From Hyphomicrobiales bacterium (lineage in GTDB: Bacteria > Pseudomonadota > Alphaproteobacteria > Rhizobiales > Rhizobiaceae), in contig QEVK01000016.1 of assembly GCA_003577315.1 (NCBI GenBank), forward strand, positions 1-64,000: 64,000 bases of DNA. The letters are read 5' to 3'. Each line of letters opens with the position of its first letter. Position 1 is the first letter of the stretch. The translations under genes were made by a program, and so were the position numbers. Positions 59,842 to 64,000 of this stretch are shown in pieces. Under the pieces are notes generated by a model. That model was not told where the DNA came from and made no database searches. It saw only the letters and a list, made by a program, of their open reading frames with translations.

Positions 59842-60820
59842 ATGACGATCTCGCGAGAAACCGCCGTCGGCATCGGCCTCGTCCTGATCCTGCTGGCCAT
59901 CCCCTATGCGGCGATCGAGCTCGGCAAGCCGTTCTACGTGACGCTGGCCACGCGCATGGCGATCCTGGCGCTGGCGGCGGTCGGCCTCAACCTCGCGCTC
60001 GGCCTCGGCGGGCTGGTGTCGTTCGGCCATGCCGCCTTCTTCGGCATCGGCGGCTACGCCGCCGGCATCCTCGCCAGCCACGGCTTTTCCGGCCAGCCGC
60101 TCGATTTCGGCCTGTTCTCGCTGCCCGGCACCACCATGATGCCGGCGATCTGGGTCGTGGCGGTGGCGGCCGGTGGGCTGCTGGCGGCGGTGATCGGCGC
60201 GATCTCGCTGCGCACCTCGGGCGTCTACTTCATCATGATCACGCTCGCCTTCGCGCAGATGACCTATTATTTCGCCATCTCCTGGCCGGCCTATGGCGGC
60301 GAGGACGGGCTGTCGATCACGCTGCGCAACGCCTTCCCGGGCGTCAACACGCTGGTGCCGATCAACTTCTTCCTGATCTGCTACGGCCTGCTCGCCGCCG
60401 CGCTGGTGCTGTTTGCGCTCACCAGGGACTCGCGCTTCGGCGCCGCGCTCCAGGCGGCGCGGCAGAACGAGGTGCGCGTCGCCACCGTCGGCATCGCGCC
60501 CTACCGCATCCGCCTCGCCGCCTTCGTCATCTCCGGCATGGTCACCGCGCTCGCCGGCGCGCTCTATGCGGATCTGAACCGCTTCGTCAGCCCCTCGATG
60601 CTGTCGTGGCACATGTCGGGCGAGCTGATCGTGCTCATCATCCTGGGCGGCGTCGGCCGGCTCGCCGGCCCGGTGGCGGGGGCGATGCTTTTCGTGCTGT
60701 TCGAGTTCCTGCTCGGCGGCCTGACTGAGCGCTGGCAGTTCTTCCTCGGGCTGGCGCTGCTGGGCGTGGTGCTGTTCGCGCGCGGCGGGCTGGTCGGGCT
60801 CCTTGTCGGGAGGCCGCGCC

Positions 60821-60828
<8 letters not shown>
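59842..60828 (+). CDS. ABC transporter permease, LivM-type (second system)
   Basis: 328 aa, about nine spans. GLGGLVSFGHAAFFGIGGYA, the coupling loop ALQAARQNEVRVATVGIAPY, and ILGGVGRLAGPVAGAM are conserved. It pairs with the LivH-type permease. Its last 8 bp overlap the ATPase gene that follows. Confidence 0.9.
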
Positions 60829-62253
<1,425 letters not shown>

Positions 62254-62260
62254 CACGAAG

Positions 62261-62286
62261 AAGCCGGCCCCGCGCGGGGCCGGCTT
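62261..62286. terminator. Bidirectional terminator between livF-type and metY genes
   Basis: AAGCCGGCCCCGC and GCGGGGCCGGCTT form a perfect 13-bp arm palindrome in the 52-bp gap between two convergent stop codons. Symmetric placement allows it to end transcription from both sides, though the U-tracts are short. Confidence 0.7.
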
Positions 62287-62305
62287 GCCGTCGTTCCGCT
62301 TCGCC

Positions 62306-63616
62306 TCAGGCCGCGACGGCCAGCTTCGAGGCGGTCAGGCCGCGCTCGATGTCGGCGAGGATGTCGTCGATGTGCTCGAGCCCGATCGACAGGCGCACAT
62401 AGCCGGGCGACACGCCGGCCGCCTCCTGCTCCTGCGGCGTGAGCTGCGAGTGGGTGGTCGAGGCCGGATGGATGGCAAGGCTCCTCGCGTCGCCGATGTT
62501 GGCGACGTGGTAGATGAGCTCCAGCGAGTCGATGAACTTCTTGCCGGCCGCCAGGCCGCCCTTCAGCTCGAAGCCGAGCAGGCCGCCATAGGAGCCGCCG
62601 AGATACTTGTCGGCGCGCTCGCGCACGGCCCCCGTCTGCCGCGAGGGATGGATGACGCGGGAGACCTCCGGCCGGCCGGCCAGCCATTCGGCCACCTTCT
62701 GCGCGTTGGCCGAGTGGCGCTCGATCCTGAGCGGCAGCGTCTCCAGCCCCTGGATCAGCTGGAAGGCGTTGAAGGGCGACAGCGCCGAGCCCAGGTCGCG
62801 CAAGAGCGTGACGCGCGCCTTGATGATGTAGGCGATGGGGCCGAGCGGCTTGACCGCCTCGCTCCACACCGCGCCGTGATAGGACGGGTCGGGCGTGTTC
62901 AGCGCCGGCTGGCGCTCGGCATGGGCCGCCCAGTCGAAATTGCCGCCATCGACGATGATGCCGCCGATCGAGGTGCCATGGCCGCCGATGAACTTGGTGG
63001 TCGAGTAGATCACCACGGCCGCGCCGTGCTCGAAGGGGCGCGCGATCAGGGGCGCGGCGGTGTTGTCGACGATCAGCGGGATGCCGTACTCGCGGCCGAT
63101 GGCGGCGATCTCGGCGATGGGCAGCACGGCGAGCTTGGGGTTCGGCAGCGTCTCGCCGTAATAGGCGCGGGTGCGCCCGTCGGTGGCGCGGCGGAAGTTC
63201 TCGGGGTCGGACGGATCGACGAAGCGGACCTCGATGCCCTGGTCCTTCAGCGTGTTGGCGAACAGGTTCCAGGTGCCGCCGTAAAGGTCGGTCGAGGAGA
63301 CGATGTTGTCGCCGGCCCGCGCAAGGTTCTGGATCGACAGCGCCGAGGCCGCCTGCCCCGAGGAGACGGCCAGCGCGCCGACGCCGCCCTCGAGGGCTGC
63401 GACGCGCTTCTCCAGCACGTCGATGGTCGGGTTCATGATGCGGGTGTAGATGTTGCCGAATTCCTTGAGCGCGAACAGGTTCGCGGCATGGTCGGTGTCG
63501 TTGAACTGGTAGGAGGTGGTCTGGTAGATCGGCACCGCCACCGAGCCGGTGGCCGGATCGGCGCGCCAGCCGGCGTGAAGCGCCAACGTCTCGGGATGAA
63601 GCTGCCTGTCGCTCAT
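62306..63616 (-). CDS. metY: O-acetylhomoserine aminocarboxypropyltransferase (sulfhydrylase)
   Basis: 436 aa, PLP enzyme of the Cys/Met metabolism family, the longer MetY type. LALHAGWRADPATGSVAVPI and YQTTSYQFNDTDHAANLFAL form the N-terminus; the PLP lysine is in IYSTTKFIGGHGTSIGG near residue 208. It makes homocysteine from O-acetylhomoserine and sulfide. A 230-bp leader on the same strand holds a possible SAM-responsive pseudoknot, which fits a methionine gene. It is convergent with the transporter. Confidence 0.93.
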   Translation of the reverse strand: MSDRQLHPETLALHAGWRADPATGSVAVPIYQTTSYQFNDTDHAANLFALKEFGNIYTRIMNPTIDVLEKRVAALEGGVGALAVSSGQAASALSIQNLARAGDNIVSSTDLYGGTWNLFANTLKDQGIEVRFVDPSDPENFRRATDGRTRAYYGETLPNPKLAVLPIAEIAAIGREYGIPLIVDNTAAPLIARPFEHGAAVVIYSTTKFIGGHGTSIGGIIVDGGNFDWAAHAERQPALNTPDPSYHGAVWSEAVKPLGPIAYIIKARVTLLRDLGSALSPFNAFQLIQGLETLPLRIERHSANAQKVAEWLAGRPEVSRVIHPSRQTGAVRERADKYLGGSYGGLLGFELKGGLAAGKKFIDSLELIYHVANIGDARSLAIHPASTTHSQLTPQEQEAAGVSPGYVRLSIGLEHIDDILADIERGLTASKLAVAA

Positions 63617-63756
63617 GATCTGTCTGTCCCCTATGGGTTGTGCGGCCTGTTTCCGTCCCTTCCGACGCTTGGCGCGGAGTGCTGCGGGCAGGCTTGCGAA
63701 ACGAATGGATGGCGCGAACCCGTCCCCGCGCGGGCACCGGATCGTGGCTCGACCAT

Positions 63757-63816
63757 GCGGCTTTTAGCGCGAGGTGTTGAGGCAGAACATTCCAATCTTC
63801 GCCGCTTCACCGGAAT
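63757..63816 (-). promoter_or_regulatory. Possible SAM-II-like pseudoknot in the metY leader
   Basis: On the minus strand ATTCC (63816-63812) pairs with GGAAT (63793-63789), extendable by G-U pairs; GGTGA follows the first arm; GCGGC (63805-63801) in the loop pairs with GCCGC (63761-63757), which is preceded by GCTAAAA. This H-type pseudoknot with a GCTAAAA strand is the SAM-II design known before methionine genes in alphaproteobacteria. Against it: it sits 140 bp from the start codon, and several SAM-II consensus bases differ. Confidence 0.3.
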
Positions 63817-63846
63817 TTCATTCCTGTTTCGGGGAATGGCGGCCGG

Positions 63847-64000
63847 CTAATCGTGGTCGGCGTAGCGCCTCGCCAGAATCTCGATGTCGTCCGGCGGCCA
63901 CTCCGGCACCTCCATGCCGAGGCCGAGGCCGAGCGAGGCCAGCGCCGCCTTGATCTCGTTGAGCGACTTGCGCCCGAAATTGGGCACGCGCATCAGCGCC
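63847..64000 (-). CDS. C-terminus of an RNA polymerase alpha-CTD-like protein (partial)
   Basis: The last 50 codons are visible; the gene continues past the right edge. The residues [18 protein letters not shown], then [16 protein letters not shown], closely match the helix-hairpin-helix end of RpoA. However, rpoA is normally followed by rplQ, and here a methionine gene follows, and the tail (ARRYADHD) differs from usual rhizobial RpoA. A stand-alone or paralogous alpha-CTD protein is therefore more likely than rpoA itself. Confidence 0.7.
   Translation of the reverse strand, partial: ALMRVPNFGRKSLNEIKAALASLGLGLGMEVPEWPPDDIEILARRYADHD

Noticed and set aside
63847..64000. Genuine rpoA
   Set aside because: rplQ should follow rpoA; metY follows here, and the tail differs from usual rhizobial RpoA. 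Kept as alpha-CTD-like, partial.

Overview
The window is a chromosomal stretch of a GC-rich (my estimate is upper 60s % GC) alphaproteobacterium. Gene content and order point to the Hyphomicrobiales (rhizobial group), most like the Mesorhizobium/Phyllobacteriaceae side: def-fmt-truA next to dapE and dapD, infC-rpmI-rplT-pheS-pheT, a PodJ-like polarity protein, TauE plus a TIGR02186 protein, a DUF2852 protein, a ScfR-type regulator and a RIME-like intergenic palindrome. The genus assignment is inference. I see no rRNA, tRNA, CRISPR array, transposase or prophage. The first and last genes are cut by the window edges.

Layout. 1-1376: cut end of a secreted or membrane-anchored protein, an S24 (LexA/CI-type) regulator and a universal stress protein. 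1393-9935: a beta-oxidation block on the minus strand (long DmdC-type acyl-CoA dehydrogenase, LCAD-like acyl-CoA dehydrogenase, OsmC, thiolase, a tiny AT-rich membrane ORF, FadJ, thioesterase), preceded by a MerR regulator and a strong palindromic operator. 10367-17082: PodJ-like factor, TauE/SafE permease, TIGR02186 protein, and an anchored hypothetical protein. 17442-18395: a nitronate monooxygenase-like flavoprotein whose promoter carries the same palindrome as the acyl-CoA dehydrogenase. 18657-27929: acetyl-CoA synthetase, a complete branched-chain-type ABC transporter, a divergent ScfR-type short-chain acyl regulator and an orphan response regulator, forming a probable short-chain carboxylate uptake and activation module.

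28026-42115: housekeeping and small accessory genes: two luciferase-like monooxygenases, a CAP lipoprotein, rmuC, def-fmt-truA, dapE and dapD (lysine pathway), a LOG protein, a copper pair (DUF2946-like protein and a YcnI-PCuAC fusion), a GGDEF-EAL protein and an RlpA-like protein. 42313-48300: the translation block infC (AUU start), rpmI, rplT, then a terminator, a kinase-fold gene, pheS and pheT. 48468-50733: alpha/beta hydrolase, DUF2852 protein and a YgjP-type metallopeptidase.

50776-62253 is the most interesting region: a tryptophan/anthranilate catabolic locus. It has tryptophan 2,3-dioxygenase, a kynurenine-formamidase-like hydrolase, an aryl-CoA ligase and a two-domain monooxygenase/old-yellow-enzyme fusion of the anthraniloyl-CoA/salicylyl-CoA type. 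A MarR regulator, a stand-alone Lrp ligand-binding (RAM) domain and a five-gene ABC transporter accompany them. No kynureninase is present in the window. The end of the window holds an O-acetylhomoserine sulfhydrylase with a possible SAM-II-like leader, and the C-terminus of an RNA-polymerase alpha-CTD-like protein that is not next to rplQ.
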